Origin: Bifidobacterium miconisargentati
GTDB taxonomy: Bacteria > Actinomycetota > Actinomycetes > Actinomycetales > Bifidobacteriaceae
Assembly: GCF_019331675.1 (NCBI RefSeq)
Contig: NZ_JAHBBJ010000005.1
Location: 1 to 64,000 of the forward strand
DNA length: 64,000 nucleotides
Direction of reading: 5' to 3'
Shown piece by piece: positions 36,898-44,914 of this stretch (positions are counted from its first letter, which is position 1; every line of letters starts with the position of its first letter). The position numbers and the translations under genes are program-made. The notes beneath the pieces are model-generated. The model was not told the origin of the DNA, searched no databases, and saw only the letters and a program-made list of their open reading frames with translations.

Positions 36898-36971
36898 GGC
36901 CCCGTCAACGAAGGCAGGGCCAATCAATACCGACACAATCGGTCAGGCCCTGCGCGATGCGGGGCTTTTTT
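36898..36971 (+). terminator. Attenuator with mutually exclusive hairpins
   Basis: Four segments can pair alternately: 1 GGCCCCG (36898-36904), 2 GCAGGGCC (36914-36921), 3 GGCCCTGC (36946-36953), 4 GCGGGGC (36959-36965) followed by six T. Pairing 3:4 makes an intrinsic terminator. Pairing 2:3 (8 perfect pairs plus an inner CCGA/TCGG stem) prevents it. Pairing 1:2 frees segment 3. Confidence 0.72.
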
Positions 36972-37136
36972 GTTGCGCTCACAAGGCATGAAGGCAAATC
37001 TCCGCAGCGCGGTACGGCAGCGGAGAGCATGCGGTACATAATCCAAGAACCAATTCCCAAGAAACGAATCTCGCAGTCACCCCAGGGCGCGGTAAGGCCC
37101 GTACGAGAGAGTGATGGAGAGTTACAGGAGCAACTC

Positions 37137-38504
37137 ATGACTGCAGCAGTCGAAGAGACTGGACTGAACCAGGCGGCGGGCAAGGCCGCCGCCATGGTGC
37201 GCGACTCGGTCAAGACCGTGATCGCCGCCTCGATGGTCGGCACCGCCATCGAATTCTACGATTTCTACGCCTACGGCACCGCCGCGGCGAACTACTTCCC
37301 GCACATCTTCTTCTCCGACAAGGCCAATCCGACCGTCGCCCTGCTGATGAGCCTGCTGACCTTCGCCATCGCGTTCATCGCCCGCCCGCTCGGCTCGCTG
37401 GTCTTCGGCCACTTCGGCGACCGCATGGGCCGCAAGACCACGCTGGTCGTCTCGCTGATGACCATGGGCGTCGGCACCTTCCTCATCGGCTGCCTGCCCA
37501 CCTACGACCAGGCCGGCGTGTTCGCCGTCGCCATCCTGTGCCTGCTGCGCTTCGTCCAGGGCATCGGCCTGGGCGGTGAGTGGTCCGGCGCCGCGCTGGT
37601 GGCCACCGAGAACGCCCCGGAGAACAAGCGCGCCCTGTATGGCTCCTTCCCGGAGCTGGGCGCCCCGATCGGCTTCTTCCTGTCCAACGGCACCTACTTC
37701 GTGCTCGAGTCCTTCAATGATCAGGACGCCATGCTGGCCTGGGGCTGGCGCGTGCCGTTCCTGCTGTCCGCGGTGCTGGTGATCGTGGGCCTCGTGGTCC
37801 GCGTCCACATGGAGGAGACCCCGATCTTCCGCATGGCCCAGGAGCAGAAGAAGGTCGTCAAGTCCCCGCTCACCGAGGTCTTCCGCAAGTCCTGGCGTCA
37901 GGTGCTGCAGGCCACCTTCCTCGTGGCCGTGACCTACACGCTGTTCTACACGCTGGCCACCTGGTCCCTCGCCTGGGGCACCAAGGACGTCGCGAACGGC
38001 GGCGGCAACCTGGGCTTCACCAACCAGGAGTACCTGCTCATGCTCATGATCTCCATCTGCGTGTTCGCCCTGTTCATCGTGCTGTCCTGCCTGTACGCGG
38101 ACAAGATCGGCCGCCGTCGCGTGCTGACCTTCTCCTCCTGCGCGCTCGTGGTGTTCGCCGTGCTGTTCCCGTTCCTGCTGGACGGCCAGCTCGTGGGCCA
38201 GAAGAACTTCGCCGCCAACATGGCCTTCCTGTGCATCGGCTTCGCGCTGATGGGCGTCGCCTTCGGCCCGATCGGCGCCTTCCTGCCCGAGCTGTTCGAC
38301 GCCAACGTGCGTTACTCCGGCTCCGGCATCGGCTACAACCTCGCCGCCATCGTGGGCGCCGCCTTCGTGCCGACCATCGCCACCTGGCTGTCCCACAACT
38401 GGGGCGTCCACTCCGTGGGCCTCTACCTCGGCGTGATGGCCGTGTGCTGCCTGGTCTCCGTGCTCACCTGCCGTGAAACCAAGGATGTGGACTTTACGAA
38501 GTAA
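37137..38504 (+). CDS. MFS transporter, metabolite:H+ symporter (MHS) family
   Basis: A 455-residue permease with twelve helices and MHS hallmarks: AIEFYDFYAYG in helix 1, the GHFGDRMGRKTTL loop, and RFVQGIGLGGEWSGAALVATENAP. Relatives carry proline/betaine, shikimate, citrate or 2-oxoglutarate; the substrate here cannot be told. CAGGAG precedes ATG 37137. The leader peptide/attenuator upstream suggests that its transcription responds to a translation-related signal. Confidence 0.87.
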   Translation: MTAAVEETGLNQAAGKAAAMVRDSVKTVIAASMVGTAIEFYDFYAYGTAAANYFPHIFFSDKANPTVALLMSLLTFAIAFIARPLGSLVFGHFGDRMGRKTTLVVSLMTMGVGTFLIGCLPTYDQAGVFAVAILCLLRFVQGIGLGGEWSGAALVATENAPENKRALYGSFPELGAPIGFFLSNGTYFVLESFNDQDAMLAWGWRVPFLLSAVLVIVGLVVRVHMEETPIFRMAQEQKKVVKSPLTEVFRKSWRQVLQATFLVAVTYTLFYTLATWSLAWGTKDVANGGGNLGFTNQEYLLMLMISICVFALFIVLSCLYADKIGRRRVLTFSSCALVVFAVLFPFLLDGQLVGQKNFAANMAFLCIGFALMGVAFGPIGAFLPELFDANVRYSGSGIGYNLAAIVGAAFVPTIATWLSHNWGVHSVGLYLGVMAVCCLVSVLTCRETKDVDFTK

Positions 38505-38523
38505 AGTCCACGGCAGTCCTTTG

Positions 38524-38556
38524 GTTTCGCGACAGCTCCTCTCAGAGAGGGGAGCC
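38524..38556. repeat. CTCCCCTC palindromic repeat, truncated copy 7
   Basis: Central arm remnant plus terminal CTCCTCTC/GAGAGGGGAG hairpin; the first arm is missing. It follows a GTGGACTTTAC hairpin that overlaps the transporter stop codon. Confidence 0.65.
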
Positions 38557-38590
38557 AGAACCTCCACATCTCATAACTCAAAAATCCCCG

Positions 38591-38628
38591 GTTCACAACG
38601 TGAAAAAACTCAAGTTCACAGAGTGAAC
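38591..38628. promoter_or_regulatory. Two GTTCAC-N3-GTGAAC operators before ilvC1
   Basis: GTTCACAACGTGAAA (38591-38605) and GTTCACAGAGTGAAC (38614-38628) are two copies of one dyad spaced 23 bp, about two helical turns. Confidence 0.65.
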
Positions 38629-38635
38629 CCCCTGA

Positions 38636-38682
38636 GGGCTTTTCCGAAACGACAGGACTAAACCTGCATATCGGAAAAGCCC
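38636..38682 (+). terminator. Strong hairpin in the ilvC1 leader
   Basis: GGGCTTTTCCGA (38636-38647) and TCGGAAAAGCCC (38671-38682) are perfectly complementary, with an inner CAGG/CCTG stem. A further dyad TTCCGC-ATCA-GCGGAA lies at 38703-38718. The element lacks a T-run downstream, so it may be a regulatory stem rather than a terminator. Confidence 0.5.
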
Positions 38683-38770
38683 ACAAGGAAAAACCAAGAA
38701 TTTTCCGCATCAGCGGAACGCATTAATACTCACCCCATAAATAAACAATAGATATAAAGGAGCGCCAAAA

Positions 38771-39823
38771 ATGGCAGCAACTATCTGGTACGAGAAGGAC
38801 GCCGATCTGTCCGTGTTCGATGGCAAGAAGGTCGCCATCCTGGGCTACGGTTCTCAGGGCCACGCCCACGCGCTGAACCTGCGTGACTCCGGTGTGGACG
38901 TGGTTGTCGGTCTGCGTCCGACTTCCAAGTCCGTCGAGTTCGCCAAGGAGCAGGGCCTCGAGGTCAAGTCCGTGCCGGAAGCCGTCGCCGAAGCTGACGT
39001 CGTGATGATCCTGCTGCCTGATCAGTACCAGGCCAAGGTCTACAAGGAGGACGTCGAGCCGAACCTGAAGCCGGGTGCCGCCCTGGCCTTCGCTCACGGC
39101 TTCAACATCCACTACGGCTACATCAAGCCGTCCGAGGATCACCCGGTGTTCATGGTTGCCCCGAAGGGCCCGGGCCACATCGTGCGTCGTGAGTACGCCG
39201 CCGGCCGTGGCGTCCCGGTCGTGGTCGCCGTCGAGCAGGATCCGGATGGCAAGACCTGGCCGCTGTGCCTGGCTTACGCCAAGGCTCTGGGCGCTCTGCG
39301 CGCCGGCGCCATCAAGACCACCTTCACCGAGGAGACCGAGACCGATCTGTTCGGCGAGCAGGACGTCCTCATGGGCGGCATCAACCACCTGTGCGACATG
39401 GGCTTCGACGTGCTGACCGAGGCCGGCTACCAGCCGGAGATCGCCTACTTCGAGGTGTTCCACGAGCTGAAGATGCTGGTCGACCTCGCCAACGAGGGTG
39501 GTCTGAACAAGGCCCGTTGGTCCTGCTCCGACACCGCCCAGTACGGCGACTACACCTCCACGGTCATCACCGAGGAGACCAAGAAGCGCATGCAGTACCA
39601 GCTCAAGCGCATCCAGGACGGCTCCTTCGCCAAGGAGTTCATGGACGATCAGGCCGCTGGCGCCCCGAAGTTCAAGAAGCTGCAGGAAGAGTACTCTCAC
39701 CCGCACCTCGAGACCGTCGGCCCGAAGCTGCGCGCCATGTTCTCTTGGAACAACGGCCCGGCCAAGGATCAGGACGAGGCCGAGTCCTTCAACGGCAAGA
39801 TCGCTCGTACCCAGGTTCAGTGA
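38771..39823 (+). CDS. ilvC: Ketol-acid reductoisomerase, copy 1
   Basis: Second step of valine/isoleucine(/leucine) synthesis, NADPH- and Mg-dependent; class I, 350 residues. Nucleotide site [18 protein letters not shown], then the specificity loop RPTSKS; Mg-binding [14 protein letters not shown] lies before ATG 38771. A paralogue with very similar sequence starts 1483 bp downstream. Confidence 0.95.
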   Translation: MAATIWYEKDADLSVFDGKKVAILGYGSQGHAHALNLRDSGVDVVVGLRPTSKSVEFAKEQGLEVKSVPEAVAEADVVMILLPDQYQAKVYKEDVEPNLKPGAALAFAHGFNIHYGYIKPSEDHPVFMVAPKGPGHIVRREYAAGRGVPVVVAVEQDPDGKTWPLCLAYAKALGALRAGAIKTTFTEETETDLFGEQDVLMGGINHLCDMGFDVLTEAGYQPEIAYFEVFHELKMLVDLANEGGLNKARWSCSDTAQYGDYTSTVITEETKKRMQYQLKRIQDGSFAKEFMDDQAAGAPKFKKLQEEYSHPHLETVGPKLRAMFSWNNGPAKDQDEAESFNGKIARTQVQ

Positions 39824-39851
39824 CCATCCGCTGATTAGCGCCTGACGTATA

Positions 39852-39896
39852 AGGTCGCCGCTCCCGTTCATTCGGAAGCGGCGGCCTTTGCTTTTT
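39852..39896 (+). terminator. Terminator of ilvC1
   Basis: GGTCGCCGCT/AGCGGCGGCC stem around a CCCGTTCATTCGGA loop, followed by TTTGCTTTTT. The preceding GACGTATAA motif recurs before two other terminators. Confidence 0.85.
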
Positions 39897-39945
39897 GGCT
39901 CCCCTCTCTGAGGGGAGCTGGCAGCGAAGCTGGCTGAGGGGAGCC
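39897..39945. repeat. CTCCCCTC palindromic repeat, copy 8
   Basis: Full copy with hairpin CTCCCCTC/GAGGGGAG and central stem GCAGC-GAA-GCTGG, right after the ilvC1 terminator. Confidence 0.8.
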
Positions 39946-40253
39946 GGGAAACAGACGGCCGCACCATTGCCGTCAGTCAAGCATTCCCGCAATCCCACAT
40001 GCCGAGCAATTGTCCAAAACCGTTTTGTAACCCAGCTCACGTTTTGGACGGAGGGCAAGCGACGCCCCCGTTCTCGGTAGGATGGACACCAGTTTGCGGG
40101 ACACAATCCCGCCACGCTTGAGCCCGCCCGGGAATCCGGGCGCCCACCCAAACGCGCATCATGCATAACCACTGCATACGCGCAACCACCACAACACCGT
40201 GTGCCGGCAAACCCCATTGACGCCGGTACGCAAGTAGTACAAGGAGTGCTTAC

Positions 40254-41306
40254 ATGGCTGCACAGATCTGGTACGACAACGATGCCGATCTTTCCGTCCT
40301 CGATGGCAAGAAGGTTGCCATCATCGGCTATGGTTCCCAGGGCCACGCCCACGCGCTGAACCTGCGCGATTCCGGTGTGGACGTGGTTGTCGGTCTGCGT
40401 CCGACTTCCAAGTCCGTCGAGTTCGCCAAGGAGCAGGGCCTCGAGGTCAAGTCCGTGCCGGAGGCCGCCGCTGAGGCCGACGTCATCATGATTCTGGCCC
40501 CCGACCAGTACCAGCGCACCATCTGGGCCAACGACATCGAGCCCAACATCAAGCCGGGTGCCGCTGTCGCCTTCGCCCACGGCTTCAACATCCACTACGG
40601 CTACATCAAGCCGTCCGAGGATCACCCGGTGTTCATGGTTGCCCCGAAGGGCCCGGGCCACATCGTGCGTCGTGAGTACGCCGCCGGCCGTGGCGTCCCG
40701 GTCGTCGTGGCCGTCGAGCAGGATCCGCGCGGTGATGGCTGGGCCCTGACCCTGGCCTACGCCAAGGCTCTCGGCGCCCTGCGCGCCGGCGCCATCAAGA
40801 CCACCTTCAAGGAAGAGACCGAGACCGATCTCTTCGGCGAGCAGAACGTGCTCATGGGCGGCGTGAACAAGCTCGTCGAGATGGGCTTCGAGGTCCTCAC
40901 CGACGCCGGCTACCAGCCGGAGATCGCCTACTTCGAGGTCTGCCACGAGCTCAAGATGCTCGTCGACCTGATGAACGAGGGTGGTCTGAACAAGGCCCGT
41001 TGGTCCTGCTCCGACACCGCCCAGTACGGCGACTACACCAACACCGTCATCAACGAGGACTGCCGCAAGCGCATGGAATACCACCTGCAGCGCATCCAGG
41101 ACGGCTCCTTCGCCAAGGAGTTCATCGACGACCAGGATGCCGGCGCCCCGCACTTCAAGGAGCTGCAGGAGAAGTACTCCAACGAGCGCATCGAGACCGT
41201 CGGCCCGAAGCTGCGCGCCATGTTCTCCTGGAACAAGGACGGCGTCAAGGATGCCGACGAGGCCAACTCCTTCACCGGCAAGATCGCCCGCGCCCAGGTT
41301 CAGTGA
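40254..41306 (+). CDS. ilvC: Ketol-acid reductoisomerase, copy 2
   Basis: A second class I enzyme of the same 350-residue length with the same motifs ([27 protein letters not shown]). Protein differences to copy 1 are scattered, but a 128-nt block (40578-40705 versus 39095-39222) is identical including third codon positions, which suggests gene conversion. AAGGAG precedes ATG 40254. The two copies have different upstream regions. Confidence 0.95.
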   Translation: MAAQIWYDNDADLSVLDGKKVAIIGYGSQGHAHALNLRDSGVDVVVGLRPTSKSVEFAKEQGLEVKSVPEAAAEADVIMILAPDQYQRTIWANDIEPNIKPGAAVAFAHGFNIHYGYIKPSEDHPVFMVAPKGPGHIVRREYAAGRGVPVVVAVEQDPRGDGWALTLAYAKALGALRAGAIKTTFKEETETDLFGEQNVLMGGVNKLVEMGFEVLTDAGYQPEIAYFEVCHELKMLVDLMNEGGLNKARWSCSDTAQYGDYTNTVINEDCRKRMEYHLQRIQDGSFAKEFIDDQDAGAPHFKELQEKYSNERIETVGPKLRAMFSWNKDGVKDADEANSFTGKIARAQVQ

Positions 41307-41347
41307 CCTGATGCGGTGATCATCCGCTGATTAGCGCCTGACGTATA

Positions 41348-41384
41348 AAGGCCGTCAGCCCGATTCATTCGGACTGGCGGCCTT
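41348..41384 (+). terminator. Terminator of ilvC2
   Basis: AAGGCCGTCAG.../...CTGGCGGCCTT stem with an ATTCATTC loop, preceded by the same GATTAGCGCCTGACGTATAA stretch as ilvC1. Confidence 0.8.
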
Positions 41385-41447
41385 CCTGTATTCGATGCGC
41401 ACGTTCACTCTTGGAAGAATATTCAACCCCTATTGTAGGGTGGATAT

Positions 41448-41744
41448 ATGGCAGTCAAAGGCAGACAATGGAGCGAACTGGAACGGTTGACGGCACAGTA
41501 TTTCGTGAGACTTCGTGAGGAGTCGGACGATACGCCGTCATACCGCCGTATCGGTGCCGGTACGAACATGACGCATAGTCGCATCATCGATATTTTCCGG
41601 CAACGAAACGGCACTCCGACGCTTTTGGAATTCACCTCATTATGTCGATTCTTCGGCAAGGATCCTGCCGATGTGCTCCGTGAATTGGAGCGAGAGACCG
41701 ATTTTCTTTCGAAAGGGGATGAACATCATGAGCGAAAAGCATGA
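41448..41744 (+). CDS. Small helix-turn-helix (XRE-like) protein
   Basis: 98 residues, probably a DNA-binding protein: the central part TPSYRRIGAGTNMTHSRIIDIFRQRNGTPTLLEFTSLCRFFG fits a Cro/C1-type fold. TAGGGT lies 6 nt before the ATG, so the mRNA may be leaderless. It overlaps the following rhuM-like gene by 17 bp and both are AT-richer than the flanks; together they look like a small accessory cassette. Confidence 0.72.
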   Translation: MAVKGRQWSELERLTAQYFVRLREESDDTPSYRRIGAGTNMTHSRIIDIFRQRNGTPTLLEFTSLCRFFGKDPADVLRELERETDFLSKGDEHHERKA

Positions 41745-42753
41745 TTCGGAGAACTTCGATGCCGAGGTGGAGGCCAATATCGTTCTGTATCAGGATGACG
41801 GTCGTAACGTACCGGTCCAGGTGCGTTATGAAGACGAGACATTCTGGCTGACGCAGAAGGCCATGGCGGAGCTGTTCGATGTCAATGTGCCCAATATCTC
41901 AAAGCACCTATCGCATATTTACGAAGAAGGTGAGCTGGATGAAGGGGCAACTATTTCCAAAATGGAAATAGTCCGGCAGGAAGGTAGCCGTAAAGTGTGC
42001 AGAGAGGTGGCATTCTACAACCTCGACGCCATCATTGCGGTTGGCTACAGAGTCAATAGCTTGAAAGCCACGCGCTTCCGTCAGTGGGCCACCAAAACCT
42101 TGCGTGAGTACATCATCAAAGGCTTCGTGCTCAATGACGACATGCTGAAAAACGGCCGTCCGTTCGGCGAGGACTACTTCGATGAACTGCTGCGTCGTAT
42201 CCGGGATATCCGTGCTAGCGAGCGCCGTTTCTACCAGAAAATCACGGATCTGTTCCAGGACATCAGTGTGGATTACGACCCGAAAAGCCAAGCGGCGCGG
42301 GACTTCTTCGCCAATGTGCAGAACCGGTTCCACTATGCCGTGAGCGGTCATACCGCTGCTGAGATCATCGACGAGCGCGTTGACGCCGACAAACCGCATA
42401 TGGGATTGACCACATGGAAAGGCGCTCCCGAAGGCAAGATCCATTCCTCGGATGTCACAGTAGCCAAGAACTATCTCAGCGAAGATGAACTCAGCCATCT
42501 CAACCAATTGGTATCCGGCTTTCTGGATGCGGCGGAACTGCGTGTGCGCAACCACCAGACCACCACCATGGAGCAATGCATTGAGCTGTGCAACCAATAC
42601 ATCCTGTTTACCGGCGGACAATCGTTGCAAGGCAAGGGCACGGTGAGCAAAAAGCAGGCGGATGCCAAGGCGATGGCGGAATTCCGCAAGTTCAATGATG
42701 CACAGCTTTCCGATTTCGACCTGTTCGTGCAGGAGATTGAACGAAAGCGATGA
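41728..42753 (+). CDS. RhuM-family protein
   Basis: A 341-residue protein of the RhuM (virulence-protein-like) family, recognised from TQKAMAELFDVNVPNISKHLSHIYEEGEL near the N terminus and YNLDAIIAVGYRVNSLKATRFRQWATKTLREYIIKGFVLND. The N-terminal part resembles a winged-helix/BRO-like DNA-binding segment. The function is not known. Such genes are patchily distributed and often lie with phage or restriction genes. Start ATG 41728 follows GAAAGGGG. Confidence 0.83.
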   Translation: MSEKHDSENFDAEVEANIVLYQDDGRNVPVQVRYEDETFWLTQKAMAELFDVNVPNISKHLSHIYEEGELDEGATISKMEIVRQEGSRKVCREVAFYNLDAIIAVGYRVNSLKATRFRQWATKTLREYIIKGFVLNDDMLKNGRPFGEDYFDELLRRIRDIRASERRFYQKITDLFQDISVDYDPKSQAARDFFANVQNRFHYAVSGHTAAEIIDERVDADKPHMGLTTWKGAPEGKIHSSDVTVAKNYLSEDELSHLNQLVSGFLDAAELRVRNHQTTTMEQCIELCNQYILFTGGQSLQGKGTVSKKQADAKAMAEFRKFNDAQLSDFDLFVQEIERKR

Positions 42754-42769
42754 GTGGCGTATGACGCAT

Positions 42770-42806
42770 AAGGCCGTTGCTCCGATTCGTTCGGAGCAAC
42801 GGCCTT
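42770..42806. terminator. Bidirectional terminator after the RhuM gene
   Basis: AAGGCCGTTGCTCCGA/TCGGAGCAACGGCCTT, a perfect 16-bp stem. It serves the RhuM gene and is 87 bp from the convergent alpha-glucosidase stop. Confidence 0.85.
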
Positions 42807-42892
42807 ATGCAATATGCCAGTTTGACCGAGGCTGGCTACCTATCCACCGGTCGGCCCCTTTGGGGGCAAACCAATCAGCGTAGACGTCGTGT

Positions 42893-44704
42893 CTACTTGA
42901 TGACCCACGCGGAGGTATCGGTCGGCAGCTGGCCATCGGCGGTCAACGGGCCGGACGTCAGCGCCACATCGCCTTCGGGCAGGGCCACCGGGTCGGCGCC
43001 GAAGTTCGTCACGGACGTGAACGTGCGGCCATCCACCGCGGCACGGGTGTACGCCACCACATCATCGCCCATGTCCACCTGGGAGGCGGACGTATCGCGC
43101 GTGGCGGTCAGCGACTCCTGACGGATCGCCAGCGCCGCATGGTACAGCGCAAGCATCGAATCCGGATCGGCCTCCTCGGTGTCCACGGCGAAGTCCTTGA
43201 ACCACAGAGGCTGCGGCAGGTGCGGGTCGGCGGCCGGCGTACCGTCGGCGCGCTCGGCGGGGGAGAAGCCGAAGGACGCGCCCGTGCCGAACTGACCGGC
43301 GGCGCACAGCGGCACATGGTTCTCACCGGTGCCGTCATCGGCCGGAATCGGCAGGCTGAAATCGGCCAGGGTCGGTTCGTCGGAGGCGGTCCACGGCAGC
43401 GGCACGCGGCACCCGTCGCGGCCCTTGTCCATCGTGGCCTGGTTGGTGTGGAAGGCGGTCGGATCCTCCAGGTGGTCCCACGGGATGTCCGCCACCTCGA
43501 ACAGGCCCAGCTCCTCGCCCTGGTAGATGTACGCGGCGCCCGGCAGGCCCAGCTCCATCAGCGCTGCGGCGCGGGCGCGCTTGGTGCCCAGCTCGCGGTT
43601 CTCCGGGTAGGTGGAGCCGTTGCGCAGCAGCCAGTCGTGCGGCAGCTGGTGGTAAGGCGCGCCCTTGACCTGCGGCAGGCCGTAGCGGGAGGGGCTGCGC
43701 GGCACGTCGTGGTTGTTCATCACCCACGTGGTGGTGGAACCGCCGGTTTCCTCGGCGGCTTTGAGTCCGGCGGCGATGGCGGAGCGGAACTCGTCCGCGA
43801 ACCAGTTGGCCTCGGCGAAATCGAAGTTGAACGACTGGCCCAGCTCGTCCGGGGAGGCGTACAGGTGCTGGTGCTCGGGCACCACCCAGGCCTCGGCCAC
43901 GGCGAAGCGCGGCGGGTTGTACTCGTTGAACACCTGGCGCCACTCGCGGTAGATGTCATGCACCTCGCGGCGGTCGAACAGCGGGTGGGAGAAGTCGTGG
44001 CAGAGCACGCCCACCACGTTGTACTCGCGGCCCAGCTCCTCAAGCGGCTTGGATTCGAGGTCCTTGGCCAGGCCGTGCGCCACGTCGATGCGGAAGCCGT
44101 CGGCGCCGTGGTCGGACCAGAAGCGCAGGGTCTTCTTGAACTCCTCGTGGATGTCCGGGTTCTTCCAGTTCACGTCCGGCTGCGCCTTGTCGAACAGGTG
44201 CAGGTACCACTGGCCGTCCTCGACGCGCTGCCAGGCCGGGCCGCCGAAGAAGGACTGCCAGTCGTTCGGCGGCAGCTCGCCGTGCTCGCCGCGGCCGTCA
44301 CGGAAGATGTAGCGGTCGCGCGCGGGAGAGCCGGGGGCCGCGGCCAGCGCCTCTTGGAAGAAGACGTGCTTGTCGGCGGTGTGGTTCGGCACGATGTCCA
44401 CGATCACCTTGATGCCGGCGTCGTGCGCGGCCGTGGCCATGGCGTCGAAGTCGTCCATGGTGCCCAGGCGCGGGTCCACGTTGCGGTAGTCGATCACGTC
44501 GTAGCCGCCGTCCGCGAGGTCGGAGGGGTAGAAGGGGGAGAGCCAGATGGCGTCGATGCCGAGGCGCTTCAGGTAGTCGATTTTCTCGGTGACGCCGGCG
44601 ATGTCGCCGAGGCCGTCGCCGTTGACGTCCTTGAAGGAGCGCGGGTAGATCTGGTAGACGACGGCCTGCTTCCACCAGTCGTCGTTCAGGTTGTTCGCGG
44701 TCAT
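42893..44704 (-). CDS. GH13 alpha-glucosidase
   Basis: A cytoplasmic 603-residue enzyme hydrolysing alpha-glucosidic bonds of short maltodextrins or isomalto-oligosaccharides. GH13 regions: DIVPNH (about 103-108), nucleophile Asp207 (GFRIDVAHGL), acid/base Glu271 (FAVAEAWVVP), and the third acid in VMNNHDVPR. It resembles the actinobacterial alpha-glucosidases known as Agl in B. breve; alpha-1,4 versus alpha-1,6 preference cannot be read from the sequence by eye. GGAAAGGAC precedes ATG 44704 on the minus strand. Confidence 0.9.
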   Translation of the reverse strand: MTANNLNDDWWKQAVVYQIYPRSFKDVNGDGLGDIAGVTEKIDYLKRLGIDAIWLSPFYPSDLADGGYDVIDYRNVDPRLGTMDDFDAMATAAHDAGIKVIVDIVPNHTADKHVFFQEALAAAPGSPARDRYIFRDGRGEHGELPPNDWQSFFGGPAWQRVEDGQWYLHLFDKAQPDVNWKNPDIHEEFKKTLRFWSDHGADGFRIDVAHGLAKDLESKPLEELGREYNVVGVLCHDFSHPLFDRREVHDIYREWRQVFNEYNPPRFAVAEAWVVPEHQHLYASPDELGQSFNFDFAEANWFADEFRSAIAAGLKAAEETGGSTTTWVMNNHDVPRSPSRYGLPQVKGAPYHQLPHDWLLRNGSTYPENRELGTKRARAAALMELGLPGAAYIYQGEELGLFEVADIPWDHLEDPTAFHTNQATMDKGRDGCRVPLPWTASDEPTLADFSLPIPADDGTGENHVPLCAAGQFGTGASFGFSPAERADGTPAADPHLPQPLWFKDFAVDTEEADPDSMLALYHAALAIRQESLTATRDTSASQVDMGDDVVAYTRAAVDGRTFTSVTNFGADPVALPEGDVALTSGPLTADGQLPTDTSAWVIK

Positions 44705-44788
44705 GGAATGCGTCCTTTCCGTTGTGGGTGGTGCTTGGGAGGTGCTGCGTTGCGTTGGCGGCGCCCGGCCGTTTCCGTAGGGTGGACG

Positions 44789-44826
44789 GTCGTACCATTG
44801 GCTTTGTTGATGACAACGATATCATG
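44789..44826 (-). promoter_or_regulatory. Promoter and operator of the alpha-glucosidase gene
   Basis: TGACAACGATATCATG (44811-44826) occurs identically at 45978-45993 upstream of the LacI gene. On the minus strand TTGTCA (complement of 44811-44816) and TACGAC (44789-44794) are 16 bp apart, so the -35 box lies within the operator. Confidence 0.65.
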
Positions 44827-44914
44827 CAAATGACACAAATAAAAATCGCCATTCGGCGTTTCGCGGTGGCAACGTCGTCATGGCGATTTTGGCTGAAATC
44901 CGTTCCGTTTGCGC

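Larger units (their letters stand above)
36684..37136. promoter_or_regulatory. 453-bp leader region of the MHS transporter
   Basis: Contains, in order, an inverted repeat TCGGGTC-GAACG-GACCCGA (about 36768-36786), a short ORF with a perfect ribosome binding site (36812-36880), an attenuator (36898-36971), then about 165 bp before the transporter ATG without further recognised features. Confidence 0.65.
39824..40253. promoter_or_regulatory. Leader and promoter region of ilvC2
   Basis: 430 bp without a recognised gene. After the ilvC1 terminator and repeat copy 8, arms GTCCAAAAC (40012-40020) and GTTTTGGAC (40041-40049) form a long dyad. A 19-codon ORF at 40161-40220 has four consecutive Thr codons (ACC ACC ACA ACA) but no ribosome binding site. 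It could be a leader peptide; this is weak. Confidence 0.45.

Noticed and set aside
36684..37136. T-box or amino-acid riboswitch before the MHS transporter
   Set aside because: No T-box sequence (TGGnACCGCG) or specifier loop was found; the ORF with alternating hairpins explains the region better.
41728..42753. Complete prophage around the RhuM gene
   Set aside because: No integrase, structural or lysis genes flank it; both sides are metabolic genes.
42893..44704. Sucrose isomerase or trehalose synthase for the first GH13 enzyme
   Set aside because: The isomerase RLDRD-type loop and trehalose-synthase features are not seen, and the maltodextrin context favours an alpha-glucosidase; the subfamily is still not proven.
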